DNA from: Confluentibacter flavum
GTDB lineage: Bacteria > Bacteroidota > Bacteroidia > Flavobacteriales > Flavobacteriaceae
NCBI RefSeq assembly: GCF_002843175.1
Contig: NZ_PJEO01000056.1
Location: forward strand, 186,001-250,000
DNA: 64,000 nucleotides
Reading direction: 5' to 3'
Numbering within the stretch: position 1 is the stretch's first letter; every line of letters begins with the position of its first letter. Shown here piece by piece: positions 53,662-62,713 of the stretch. Under the pieces are notes generated by a model, which saw nothing but the letters and a program-made list of their open reading frames with translations, searched no databases and had not been told where the DNA came from. A program made the position numbers and the translations under genes.

Positions 53662-53687
53662 AAGCCTTTATCTTAAGATAAAGGCTT
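53662..53687 (-). terminator. Terminator after the small lipoprotein gene
   Basis: A perfect 26-bp palindrome with core TTTATCTTAAGATAAA and GC ends (AAGCC/GGCTT), 23 bp after the lipoprotein stop codon, is followed on the minus strand by TCTCTTTTT. It isolates this gene from the kinase downstream. Confidence 0.85.
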
Positions 53688-53710
53688 CAATTATATTACG
53701 TATGCTAATA

Positions 53711-53857
53711 TTATCTTTCAATAACATCACCATCACCAATTAAAACAACTGGATTTTGGCCATCCAATAAATCATCTTCATTTAGGTCTTGTTTTGTACA
53801 TGATGACAAAGTTCCAAAAAGCACGGCTAATAATAAGGTAATTTTTAGGGTTTTCAT
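53711..53857 (-). CDS. Small lipoprotein (48 residues), unknown function
   Basis: A complete short frame from ATG at 53857 to TAA. It has a lipoprotein signal peptide (MKTLKITLLLAVLFGTLSSC, Cys20) followed by only 28 acidic residues (TKQDLNEDDLLDGQNPVVLI-GDGDVIER). Its signal, in-frame stop and own terminator support a real gene; the mature part is too short to assign. It lies upstream of the NarL-type kinase and 372 bp from the lacI stop codon, in which gap the tandem LacI-like operators lie. Confidence 0.7.
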   Translation of the reverse strand: MKTLKITLLLAVLFGTLSSCTKQDLNEDDLLDGQNPVVLIGDGDVIER

Positions 53858-54229
53858 ATTTATTCAATTTTAAGGTTATACAGTTTTTCTCTATTTGTTT
53901 TTAAAAAATTTTAAAATGTTTACAAGGATTTTGAAACCAAAATCACTGCTGAGGGAAAAAATGGATAATTAACTTAAAATCGAATGCACGTAAAACGGCA
54001 AAGATTTTTTATTTTAAATTTTGAGGGAACTGACTGTTAAGTCAAAAAATGGATTAATTTATCTTACTGAACTGAGGGGATATTTGGGGCGTTCGTTAAG
54101 ATGATGTAAATGTATGTCAAACGGTAGAGTATATTACAATAAAATCGATAAAATGTAATATTTAATCGATTAAGTGTAATTTCTCGGTATAGTTATTAAC
54201 TTTTAACTGTTGATAACTCTTTGGGGAAA
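53858..54229. other. 372-bp intergenic region with short repeats
   Basis: There is no gene here. AAAAAATGGATAATT (53956-53970) and AAAAAATGGATTAATT (54044-54059) are near-copies, and CTGAGGG/TTGAGGG occurs at 53949, 54021 and 54072 without fixed spacing. The right part holds the tandem CG-centred operators at 54139-54180. It is the upstream region of the small lipoprotein gene, but no clear promoter is seen. Confidence 0.5.
54139..54180. promoter_or_regulatory. Tandem 21-bp repeat with CG-centred LacI-like operators
   Basis: Two directly adjacent 21-bp units (54139-54159 and 54160-54180) match at 17 positions. Each is centred on ATCGAT; the second contains the perfect palindrome TTAATCGATTAA (54162-54173). 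A central CG in an AT-rich palindrome is the usual LacI-family operator form, and 21 bp puts both on one face of the helix. The lacI gene ends 50 bp away. The variant ATCGATAAAAT recurs at 60589-60599. Confidence 0.55.
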
Positions 54230-55234
54230 CTATAAAGTTGATCCGTTTTTTATCAAACTTGTCTTGATGATTCGAGTGGAGACATCACTATCGGAAGCAT
54301 TTTTATTTTGCAAACGTTTAATTAATAATTGCGCTGCATTGGCGCCTATATCTTTCGCATGCTGCCTTATACTTGTTAATCTGGGTATAGAATGGTTAGA
54401 AATGAATTTACTTGAAAATCCTATTACAGATACATCTTTTGGAACATTAAGCCCCATACTAATAGCTGTATTAATAGCTATAACGCCAGATGCGCTATCT
54501 GCTGCGATAACACCATCAATATGATTACTCTCTAAAAATGCTTTTATTTTTAATTGAGAATCTTCCATTTTAGAGATTCTTAAAACCAAAGGCACTTGAT
54601 TATTGCTCTCCAATATGGCTTTATTATAACCTCTCTCTCTTAACTTCCCTACACTTAAGTCATCAATACTACTAATAAAACCTATTTTTTTCCTTCCTTC
54701 AAGCAATAACACTTTAGCCGCATTATAAACGGCATCAAAATCGTCAACAATGACTTTATCACACAACACATCATGCGCCACCCTATCAAACATGACTATT
54801 GGCAATCCTTGACTAATTGCTTTCTTAAAGTGGTTCACTTCGTTTTTTATCTGGGTTTCTTGTGCAACCGATAAAATAAAACCATCTACACTCCCATTGG
54901 CTAATAGCTGCAGAGCTTCCTTTTCCTTGTCAAGAGTTTCGTTTGAAATACAAGTAATGATATTATAACCATGTAATGTCGCTTCTCTTTCAATTCCAAA
55001 CAACACTTTGGCCAAAAAGTGATTCAATATATCTGGTATTATAACGCCTATGGTTTTGGTTTTATTCTGCTTTAAACTCAAAGCCACTCTATTGGGTTTG
55101 TAATTATAAAGCTCGGCAAGTTCTTTAACACGCTTAATAGTGTCCTCACCTATTTCTTCGCTATTATTAAGCGCTTTTGAAACGGTTGATATCGAAACAT
55201 TTAATTCTTTGGCAAGTTGTTTAAGGGTGACCAT
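54230..55234 (-). CDS. LacI family transcriptional regulator
   Basis: A 334-residue regulator with an N-terminal helix-turn-helix (VTLKQLAKELNVSISTVSKA, LNNSEEIGEDTIKRVKELAE), the hinge KPNRVALSLKQNKTKTIGVI and a periplasmic-binding-protein-like sensor domain (IDGVIAADSASGVIAINTAI). Such proteins sense sugars or their phosphates. The gene lies next to the large secreted LamG protein, and the SMP-30 gene lies beyond it. Similar CG-centred sites at 54139-54180 and 60541-60600 are candidate targets. It is separated from the upstream gene by a strong terminator. Confidence 0.94.
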   Translation of the reverse strand: MVTLKQLAKELNVSISTVSKALNNSEEIGEDTIKRVKELAELYNYKPNRVALSLKQNKTKTIGVIIPDILNHFLAKVLFGIEREATLHGYNIITCISNETLDKEKEALQLLANGSVDGFILSVAQETQIKNEVNHFKKAISQGLPIVMFDRVAHDVLCDKVIVDDFDAVYNAAKVLLLEGRKKIGFISSIDDLSVGKLRERGYNKAILESNNQVPLVLRISKMEDSQLKIKAFLESNHIDGVIAADSASGVIAINTAISMGLNVPKDVSVIGFSSKFISNHSIPRLTSIRQHAKDIGANAAQLLIKRLQNKNASDSDVSTRIIKTSLIKNGSTL

Positions 55235-55341
55235 AATAATGCATTAACTAAAAGCACCGTAATTTACAAAATTACAATTTGCCTTGTATATTAGTGATAA
55301 AGAAGTTACCATATAATCATTTAAAAATGTGTTTTTTTTAA

Positions 55342-55376
55342 TTAAAAAAAAATGGCGTATATTAAAATATACGCCA
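55342..55376 (-). terminator. Terminator of the large LamG/T9SS gene
   Basis: TGGCGTATATT (55353-55363) and AATATACGCCA (55366-55376) form an 11-bp stem with AA loop. On the minus strand it is followed by nine T residues. It lies 140 bp after the stop codon of the large gene and before lacI. Confidence 0.88.
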
Positions 55377-55449
55377 AATTGCTATTAATTTCCTCAATTC
55401 TCTAAGGAAAATTTTGAAGGTAACAAATATCATATTATCACAAAAAATG

Positions 55450-55471
55450 TTATGTAACATTTGTTACATAA
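55450..55471. promoter_or_regulatory. Perfect palindrome of Crp/Fnr type upstream of lacI
   Basis: TTATGTAACA and TGTTACATAA are separated by TT. The form TGTnA-N6-TnACA is that of Crp/Fnr family operators. It sits between the stop codon of the large gene and its terminator, about 215 bp before the lacI start. It could be an operator or just a hairpin. The rest of the gap 55235-55515 holds the terminator and AT-rich DNA. Confidence 0.35.
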
Positions 55472-55515
55472 TATTGAATGAAGGTTATAAAAAGATTAAA
55501 ATTAGACTTTAATAA

Positions 55516-58500
55516 TCATTCTACATTAATTTTCTTATTTACCACTCCATTGTTCGTATTTAATTTTACAATATGAATTCCCGAATCTGGCGTTAGTGGT
55601 ATTGATACGTCTTCTGAAGAATCAAGCTTGATGGTTTTTTTGTTCTGACCAAGAATATTATATAACCTAACTTCAGAAATATTGATATTATGCTTATTAA
55701 TGATTCTGAGTTCAGATATTTTAGAATTATAAAATACCGAAATAGTGTTATCAATGTCTACTTCACTAAAAGTTTCAGATGTTGCGAATGCTTCACCTGG
55801 TTGAAAGACGAGTTTAAATCTATCATTATAGTTTCCAGATTCTAGATAAATCTCAAATGGCTTATCATTAATTTCAAACACTTCTTTGGTAACCTCATCT
55901 TTAATATAAAGGCTTAGCTTTGGGTCTATATTTTCTAGTGCATCAACTTTTATTCGTACCGAACCAGCTTTTTTAACAATAAGTCCAAGTGATAATTCTT
56001 GGGATGCATCAAAATCACTAACCCCTTGTATTACAAATTTACCACCATCAATAATCCAATACATGTCTTCTTTGTTAATATCTACCATAAAGGCATCATA
56101 ACCTATATCAAATTTATTAGACGCTTTATCGCTTGTACCCAGCACAAGCTGCCTGTGATAGCCCTGTGGGGAATCATACATCAATCGAATTACAGGATTA
56201 TTAGCAATAATTTGTTTACTAGTTTCTGTTCCTCTTTCTCTTGTTGTAATTTTTCTCCTAATAGAAGGTTTCAAAAACAAAGAGGTTGACCCATCTTCTG
56301 GAGCAAAAACACGTTGACTGTTTTTAAACACAATATCACCCCCATTTACTGTAGTTATGGGTACGCCATTGTCATTCTCAAATCCTTCTACAATAGTAGA
56401 CACAAAAAACCCTTGATTCACAGGAATATATTGCCCAGGAACTTTTGAACCAGTTGATAAATTAGCATCAATTCTAACATCGTTGGAAATAGCAACTGCG
56501 CCACCAATTAAACTGTATGTAGCATAACCGCCCACATAATCTTTTAATACATGTGAGTTTTGTTCTCCAAAATGATCCCAAAAATATAAGGCTCCGTTAA
56601 AAATGGTCCCATTAGTATTGTTTCCGCCATCAGCTACACTTAGATTGTCCAATATAAACTCAATAGCATCAATGGCTGACGGGTAAGGGTTTCCTATGAG
56701 TCTATCTACATTACCCCCAGATATTTTATTTAATGGCAAACTAATATCCCCATTATTTGGCAAACCCTTAAACACATAGTTTTGGTAATCTGATAAAGCT
56801 GTTGTACCCGATGTGCCTTTCATTGTAAAGCCTTCCCCTGCAAGCAACGAAGAGAATTGGGTTATTTTAGCCCATGAACTATAACTATCACTTGGCCCAT
56901 AAAATTTGTATAACCAATAAGCACTTGTTGTTTTGGGGGTAGTTGGTGTGCTTGAGTCGGCAGCAAATGCAGATGTTCCATAAGTTAAACCTTGATAGGA
57001 TGAAGACGATGTGCCATCATTTAAAACTCCTGCTATGGTATAATTTGAATTTGTACTTGAAACACCTGTTCCTCTGGTAGATGTATTGCCTCCTATCGGC
57101 CCTACCGAAGACGACCAATAATTATAGTTAAATGAATTTGCTATGCCTTGTTGATCTCTTTCAATATAGCCACCACTATCGGCATCAATAATACTTCCTT
57201 CTGTTTGCACTAATTGAGATTCTCCAACCAAATCTATAACACCATCTAATTCCAAATAATTTATGATGACTAAGGCCTGTCCCGAATTTGTTTCATCTTG
57301 CGCATCAACCGGATCGGCAATTGTTAATGTCCCTGCCGTTTGTATTAATCCCAAAAGGTAAATATCCCTATCACCAGAAGTGATATTATGATTTATTTGA
57401 ACAATATTCCAATCTATCATGGTTACTCCATCTAAACTTAATGAGTTTGGAATGATTTGGTCCATACTATTACTCCATGTAGCATCTGAATCCCAAGCGC
57501 CATCATTTGCTGAAATATAAGGTAATGGGGTAGTTTGATTATCAACAATGTCTTTATTCTTAGCTAAGTAATTTATTCTTAAAAAATACCTGTTATCTGC
57601 CAATCCCTCGACTGTAGAGCCATAAAAAGAATTAAAATCATAATATGCTTTTAGCTTGCTCCAAGGTATCATTGCCACTTCATTACTTGACGATGATTGA
57701 GGAATGAGCTTGCCAGTTACAAAGTCACCAGTGCCTTTTTCTACCTCCTGATTCATTAAGAATTGGACTTGATCTTCTGTAAGTCCTTGATCCCAAATAT
57801 AAACCTCGTCAATTTTTCCTAAGAAGGGGTTGATTATATTGTTTTTATCAATATAGAGTGCTCCAATTGAAAACCTATTATAATTTGGTGATGGTGCCAC
57901 TACATTTTGCTCAGATTTGTCCAGAACGCCATCAACGTATAGATATATAGTACCACTTATGTATACAAAGGATATTTGATGCCATTTATTATCATTTAAT
58001 GCCATGGATGATATAAATCTTGGGGTCGTTTCATCATCTAACATGACTTCAATTTGATGTGATGAGTTCAATCTCAACTGAAGTTTACTTCCTTTAGCCA
58101 TAATGGTTCTAGTGGAAGTTTGACTCGCATCAGCTTTCACCCAAGCTGAAATTGTAAAATCGTTAGCATTTAAATTCAAATCATATTCACCAACCAAATA
58201 ATCACCTGAACCAATATGTATGGAATGATTTTCAGATAATTTAGGTGCTTTACCAAACGTAAAATATTTGATTCCATCAAAATCATACCAAGTTTTAAGA
58301 TTTCCAACCCCATCTAATTGTAAAGGAATAACATCTATTATGTCTCCATTTGCAAAAGCATCATCATCTGCAACAATTAACACATATTCTTCATTAGCAC
58401 TTAATGCAAAACTACTAAACGCATCTATAGGTATGGAGACTTCTATGTTTTCAATATCGCTATTTATATCTTCAGTTGATTCAACAATTTTCCATTGTCT

Positions 58501-60486
58501 CAATATTCTAGTAACCGATGTAGTAATACCTGAAGCTATTGTTATGGCATTACTTCCACTTGCTGAATAGGCATCATTATTACTGCCCCAAACTAAAAAA
58601 TCTCCATCTTTATTAAACTCGTTAATATTTAAATTATTTGTCGCAAATACGCCATTCAATCCAATAACAACTTCATTTGATGTATTTAAGGTTTTTGATT
58701 GTTTTTGGTTTAAATCAGAAATGGAGTCCCTGCCTATACCTGCTACATGATAATTATATCCTGAATTTGCTGAAATGTCCCAAACTTTGGTGCCAAAAGA
58801 ATTTATATAATCCTTTTGTGCTGTGTTTGAACTCCCAAGTGTAATACCATATTTAATAGCTAGGTATGATTCTATTTTATGTCTATCTGCATCAGACACA
58901 CGTTCTGCAAAAGTAAATATTTCAGCAACCCGTCCATTTAGATTTCCCAGAGTGGAATTAGTATTTTTTCCTATAAAATAAGGAGTTCCATAAATAACAT
59001 CTGGATCGGGAACCGTATCTATATAGCCAACGTTTTGAAAAGAAGTTATGGTTTGAGTTGAAGATAACGCATCATCTACGCTATTAAAAATTATACGCAT
59101 GCCATCTGATACTGTTGTTGTTTTATTTCCTGCATTAATAATCCCTGGTGTATTATAAGTTCTACTTGAAGCTGCGGGTAATGCGTAATAAGGGTTGGCG
59201 GCAGAAGATCCTTGATTGTACCATAACCGTTCTCCTGTTAAATTAGTTGTGTAATTACCCAATCCTATACCTGTAATATCATCCACATCATCCACATAAT
59301 TTTCAGGCGTAATAATATTTGAAATAGATCCTGAAAAAATCGTCATTCCTGTAGAACTCGTAACATCTTCATCAGGTTCCATAACAATAAATATATCTTG
59401 ATTATAGAAACCATTATCTAAATTATACAAGTGCTGACTGATGGTGCTTCCGTCATTTTCAAATTTTATGACTGGATTAAAATTAATATTTGATGCTTCA
59501 TCATCTAAATAAGTAGGTTGGGCACTAGAAATTGGTTGGATGGCATGTTTACCATTTGTACCTATATCTGACCACTGCGATACTTTTGAACTTGATTTTG
59601 TAACACCGCGAGTTGATTTTAACCATAACCTAAAATCGGCTGTTATGCCTCCTGGTCCAGGTATATTATAATTAAACATTTCTGCACTTACATTAAATGT
59701 AAACAAGGTATTGGCCGTATTTGATATACTAATCGTGGATGTTAGAGTTCCAGAACCTGCAACTGGGGCAATAAAAGTAACAGGTAGTATTACATAAGAA
59801 CCCGCAGCTACATTTGCTGTTAAAAATGATTGCGAGTTATTGGGTAATAATACATAAGGTGCTGGGGATGTTGGCACAACAAAATCAGTTGACGAACTTG
59901 TTATCGACGTGATACTTAAAGGACAGCTCCCTGTATTTGCAATAATGTAATACCTTGTCTCTGTATTGCCTTCATCCACCACTCCAAAATAAGTGCCATT
60001 TGTAGGAGCCGTAGTTGTTGATCCATTAAGTATATTGGCAGAAGGACTACCGCCTAACAAATTAATTTCTGGATTTCCGCTAATTGAAAATGTAAATAAA
60101 AAATTAGGATCTTTTTTAACTTCAATTATTATATCTGTCGATGCCCCACAGTTACCACTTATATTGGTTATGGTAAAGTCTATGTTATTAGTATTGCCTT
60201 TACAATCTGGAGAATCTACATTTTTAGGCACTTTATCTGCTGATAAACTAAAGTCTGCAGTATTGGTTATGCTTATGGATTCAATTTTAACTTTTTCGCA
60301 ATCAGTCCTAATATTTGTAATTCTAAAGGAAATTGTGTTACCTGCAGAAATTGCAACTATTGAACCATCTGATACCGTAGAGCCCCCTAAAACTTGGACT
60401 TGGATATCTTGAGCACTACAAAAAAAACCAAATAGTGACAATACAAATATTATTCTTATTGAGCGTACCTTTAAGAAATGTTTCAT
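55516..60486 (-). CDS. Large secreted LamG-domain protein with T9SS sorting domain
   Basis: A 1656-residue exported protein. It has a signal peptide (about 1-25), two or more immunoglobulin-like choice-of-anchor domains (about 26-270; ISITNTADFSLSADKVPK), a laminin-like/DUF8202-type region (about 280-560; DFRLWLKSTRGVTKSSSKVS, YGITLGSSNTAQKDYINSFG), a LamG domain (about 755-915; NDFTISAWVKAD, KWHQISFVYISGTIYLYVDG), a long beta-rich part and a C-terminal type A sorting domain (about 1575-1656; LYNILGQNKKTIKL, SGIHIVKLNTN). It probably is anchored or released at the cell surface. No catalytic motif is recognisable. LacI lies downstream and CG-centred motifs lie in its promoter region. Confidence 0.88.
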   Translation of the reverse strand: MKHFLKVRSIRIIFVLSLFGFFCSAQDIQVQVLGGSTVSDGSIVAISAGNTISFRITNIRTDCEKVKIESISITNTADFSLSADKVPKNVDSPDCKGNTNNIDFTITNISGNCGASTDIIIEVKKDPNFLFTFSISGNPEINLLGGSPSANILNGSTTTAPTNGTYFGVVDEGNTETRYYIIANTGSCPLSITSITSSSTDFVVPTSPAPYVLLPNNSQSFLTANVAAGSYVILPVTFIAPVAGSGTLTSTISISNTANTLFTFNVSAEMFNYNIPGPGGITADFRLWLKSTRGVTKSSSKVSQWSDIGTNGKHAIQPISSAQPTYLDDEASNINFNPVIKFENDGSTISQHLYNLDNGFYNQDIFIVMEPDEDVTSSTGMTIFSGSISNIITPENYVDDVDDITGIGLGNYTTNLTGERLWYNQGSSAANPYYALPAASSRTYNTPGIINAGNKTTTVSDGMRIIFNSVDDALSSTQTITSFQNVGYIDTVPDPDVIYGTPYFIGKNTNSTLGNLNGRVAEIFTFAERVSDADRHKIESYLAIKYGITLGSSNTAQKDYINSFGTKVWDISANSGYNYHVAGIGRDSISDLNQKQSKTLNTSNEVVIGLNGVFATNNLNINEFNKDGDFLVWGSNNDAYSASGSNAITIASGITTSVTRILRQWKIVESTEDINSDIENIEVSIPIDAFSSFALSANEEYVLIVADDDAFANGDIIDVIPLQLDGVGNLKTWYDFDGIKYFTFGKAPKLSENHSIHIGSGDYLVGEYDLNLNANDFTISAWVKADASQTSTRTIMAKGSKLQLRLNSSHQIEVMLDDETTPRFISSMALNDNKWHQISFVYISGTIYLYVDGVLDKSEQNVVAPSPNYNRFSIGALYIDKNNIINPFLGKIDEVYIWDQGLTEDQVQFLMNQEVEKGTGDFVTGKLIPQSSSSNEVAMIPWSKLKAYYDFNSFYGSTVEGLADNRYFLRINYLAKNKDIVDNQTTPLPYISANDGAWDSDATWSNSMDQIIPNSLSLDGVTMIDWNIVQINHNITSGDRDIYLLGLIQTAGTLTIADPVDAQDETNSGQALVIINYLELDGVIDLVGESQLVQTEGSIIDADSGGYIERDQQGIANSFNYNYWSSSVGPIGGNTSTRGTGVSSTNSNYTIAGVLNDGTSSSSYQGLTYGTSAFAADSSTPTTPKTTSAYWLYKFYGPSDSYSSWAKITQFSSLLAGEGFTMKGTSGTTALSDYQNYVFKGLPNNGDISLPLNKISGGNVDRLIGNPYPSAIDAIEFILDNLSVADGGNNTNGTIFNGALYFWDHFGEQNSHVLKDYVGGYATYSLIGGAVAISNDVRIDANLSTGSKVPGQYIPVNQGFFVSTIVEGFENDNGVPITTVNGGDIVFKNSQRVFAPEDGSTSLFLKPSIRRKITTRERGTETSKQIIANNPVIRLMYDSPQGYHRQLVLGTSDKASNKFDIGYDAFMVDINKEDMYWIIDGGKFVIQGVSDFDASQELSLGLIVKKAGSVRIKVDALENIDPKLSLYIKDEVTKEVFEINDKPFEIYLESGNYNDRFKLVFQPGEAFATSETFSEVDIDNTISVFYNSKISELRIINKHNINISEVRLYNILGQNKKTIKLDSSEDVSIPLTPDSGIHIVKLNTNNGVVNKKINVE

Positions 60487-60512
60487 TGAGAAATTTATAG
60501 CATTTTACAATC

Positions 60513-60621
60513 CAAAAATAAAATTAATTTTTAAAAATATACGATTAAATACATATAAATGCGATAAAGTGCGAATTACTTACCGTTCATCGATAAAATA
60601 TCGTTTTGCAGATTACTTTTG
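60513..60621. promoter_or_regulatory. Divergent promoter region of the LamG/T9SS and SMP-30 genes with CGATWAA motifs
   Basis: On the minus strand TATTTTTG (60520-60513) is a -7 box 27 bp before the large gene; on the plus strand TACTTTTG (60614-60621) is a weaker one. Between them are CGATTAA (60542), CGATAAA (60562) and ATCGATAAAAT (60589-60599), resembling the tandem operators at 54139-54180. The rest of the gap (to 60788) has nothing identified. Confidence 0.42.
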
Positions 60622-60788
60622 TAAGAATATACTATCATCATTTTGCTTAGATTATAACAAAACTTATAAGCATATCTGAGAAATTTTGTGTCAATTAAAC
60701 TCATATTATTAAGAATATAACCACTTTTGTAACAATCGAATAGTAAAATTTCTTAGTTTTATTGATTCAAACTTACAGCATAAAAAAA

Positions 60789-61700
60789 ATGACTAAACTA
60801 AAATTTGCAATACTAATTGCCTCATCCCTTTTACTTAACTGCTTTTCACAATCTGAAAAAAAAGAATCCATAATTGCCCCCAATGCAACATTAGAATTGG
60901 TGACATCGGATTATGAATTTGCCTTTACCGAAGGTCCCATTGCTGATAAAAAAGGTCGCGTATATTTTACAGATCAACCTAAAAACAAAATCTATATCTG
61001 GGATGAAAAAAAAGGGGTTAGCCTATACACTGAAGACGCTAAAAGAGCCAACGGTCTGTTTTTTAATGCTAAATGGGAATTATTTGCTTGCGCTGAAGAA
61101 GACAACCAAATTGGTTATTTTGATAAAAAGAAAAACTTTCATGTCATTTTTGAGGATTATGATGGAAAGCATCTTAACGGCCCTAACGATTTATGGATTG
61201 CTCCAAACCAAGGCATCTATTTTACCGATCCTTATTGGCCAAGACCATTTTGGACAAAAGACCATAAAGAAGTCCAAGACACCAAAGGGGTATATTATAT
61301 AAACCCGAAAGGAGAAACAATCAGGGTTATAAATGATTACAGGATTCCAAACGGTATTATAGGAACTCCCGATGGAAAAACACTTTATGTTGCTGATATG
61401 GGAGCAAGAGAAACGTTTAGGTACAACATTCAACCCGATGGTTCTTTAACAAATAAAACGCCATTCGTAAAGTATGGAAGTGATGGTATGACAATAGACA
61501 ATAAAGGGAATGTTTATTTAACCACCTCAAATAAAGTCATGGTTTTTAATCCACAAGGTGAACTTCTTGAAGAAATTGTAGTTCCTGAAGCACCAACGAA
61601 TGTATGTTTTGGAGGTAAAAAACGAAATATTTTATTTATTACATCAAGAACCACAAATTATACATTAAAAATGAACGTGAAAGGTGTAGACAAGGTATAA
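60789..61700 (+). CDS. SMP-30/gluconolactonase/LRE family lipoprotein
   Basis: A 303-residue six-bladed beta-propeller protein. It starts with a lipoprotein signal (LIASSLLLNC, Cys18) and then shows EFAFTEGPIADKKGRVYFTD, the metal-site region HLNGPNDLWIAPNQGIYFTD, RIPNGIIGTPDGKTLYVADM and GSDGMTIDNKGNVYLTTSNK. Family members are lactonases of sugar acids. The conserved metal ligands (E near the start, N and D in the NGPND loop and SDG) appear present. I start at the ATG at 60789; the frame opens earlier at a TTG. It is divergent from the large LamG gene. Confidence 0.88.
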   Translation: MTKLKFAILIASSLLLNCFSQSEKKESIIAPNATLELVTSDYEFAFTEGPIADKKGRVYFTDQPKNKIYIWDEKKGVSLYTEDAKRANGLFFNAKWELFACAEEDNQIGYFDKKKNFHVIFEDYDGKHLNGPNDLWIAPNQGIYFTDPYWPRPFWTKDHKEVQDTKGVYYINPKGETIRVINDYRIPNGIIGTPDGKTLYVADMGARETFRYNIQPDGSLTNKTPFVKYGSDGMTIDNKGNVYLTTSNKVMVFNPQGELLEEIVVPEAPTNVCFGGKKRNILFITSRTTNYTLKMNVKGVDKV

Positions 61701-61752
61701 ATAATAAGTTTATAATTTTTAATTTAGTTGTTCGTTTATAATTAAAAAGGCC

Positions 61753-62709
61753 ATGCAAAAATTAATACTTATTGCGATTATATTTCCTTTACTATCTTTT
61801 GGTCAAGCAAACAAGTTATTAAGGCAAGGTTTAAAGTCAACAAATTTTAATGAGCAAATTGAACTCTTTACTCAAGTCATTGAATTAGAACCAAAAAATC
61901 TGGATGCTTATTTTTATAGAGGACTTGCAAAATATAATTTGGGCGAATACACTGGTGCTATTTTAGATTATACAAACGTTATATTTTATAAGCCAGATGC
62001 CGATACGTATTACAACAGGGGCAATAGCAAGTTTGCTCTTGAAGATTATGCTGGTGCAAAAGAAGATTACACTAAAGCATTAGAATTAAACAAAGGACTT
62101 ATAGATGCTATTTATAATTTAGCACTCACAAACGTTTATTTAGGCGAATTTAAGGAAGCCATTATAGATTTTGATAAAATCACCAATTTGTTCCCAGGTG
62201 ATGCTAATGCATATAATCAAAAAGGAATGGCTTACATGGAGCTTAAAAATTACAAAGAAGCTTTTAACAACTTTGCGAATAGTATTTTGTTAAATCCAAA
62301 TAGCAATGCCTTTTACACACGTGGCATTGCGCTGTTAAGTATTAATTATTACAAAGAAGCCCAATCCGATTTTTATAAAGCCATAGAACTTGATAGAAAT
62401 AATTTGCCTTGCTATTTTTACATAGGCGTAACCCACCTTTTTTTAGGAGAGTTTGTCCCTGCCGTTACAGCATTTACTGAATCTATTAAGTTTGATGGTT
62501 TAGACTTTGATGCTTATTTAGGATTAGCCATGACCCAATACAAGGCCAATGATAAAACACAAGCAAAAATAAACTTTCAGAAGGCAAAAAATATTATAAG
62601 TCCAATTGCCCCCGACGATGATAGTATAGAAGTGTTCAGCAATACTTATTGGTATAAAAACCAATCTTTTTACTTCAATGATATCTTTAAAGAACTTAGT
62701 GCTTTATAA
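61753..62709 (+). CDS. Tetratricopeptide repeat protein
   Basis: A 318-residue exported protein with a short signal peptide (about 1-17, ending LSFGQ) and about seven TPR units from residue 20 to 285 (YFYRGLAKYNLGEYTGAILD, YNLALTNVYLGEFKEAIIDF, YFYIGVTHLFLGEFVPAVTA). No other domain is visible. It lies 52 bp after the SMP-30 gene and converges on rsmG with only 4 bp between stop codons. Confidence 0.87.
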   Translation: MQKLILIAIIFPLLSFGQANKLLRQGLKSTNFNEQIELFTQVIELEPKNLDAYFYRGLAKYNLGEYTGAILDYTNVIFYKPDADTYYNRGNSKFALEDYAGAKEDYTKALELNKGLIDAIYNLALTNVYLGEFKEAIIDFDKITNLFPGDANAYNQKGMAYMELKNYKEAFNNFANSILLNPNSNAFYTRGIALLSINYYKEAQSDFYKAIELDRNNLPCYFYIGVTHLFLGEFVPAVTAFTESIKFDGLDFDAYLGLAMTQYKANDKTQAKINFQKAKNIISPIAPDDDSIEVFSNTYWYKNQSFYFNDIFKELSAL

Positions 62710-62713
62710 ATAG

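Noticed and set aside
59993-60412. Plus-strand open frame of 139 codons opposite the giant LamG gene
   Set aside because: The minus-strand frame is 1656 codons long with signal peptide and sorting domain; the opposite frame has only hydrophobic low-complexity sequence.
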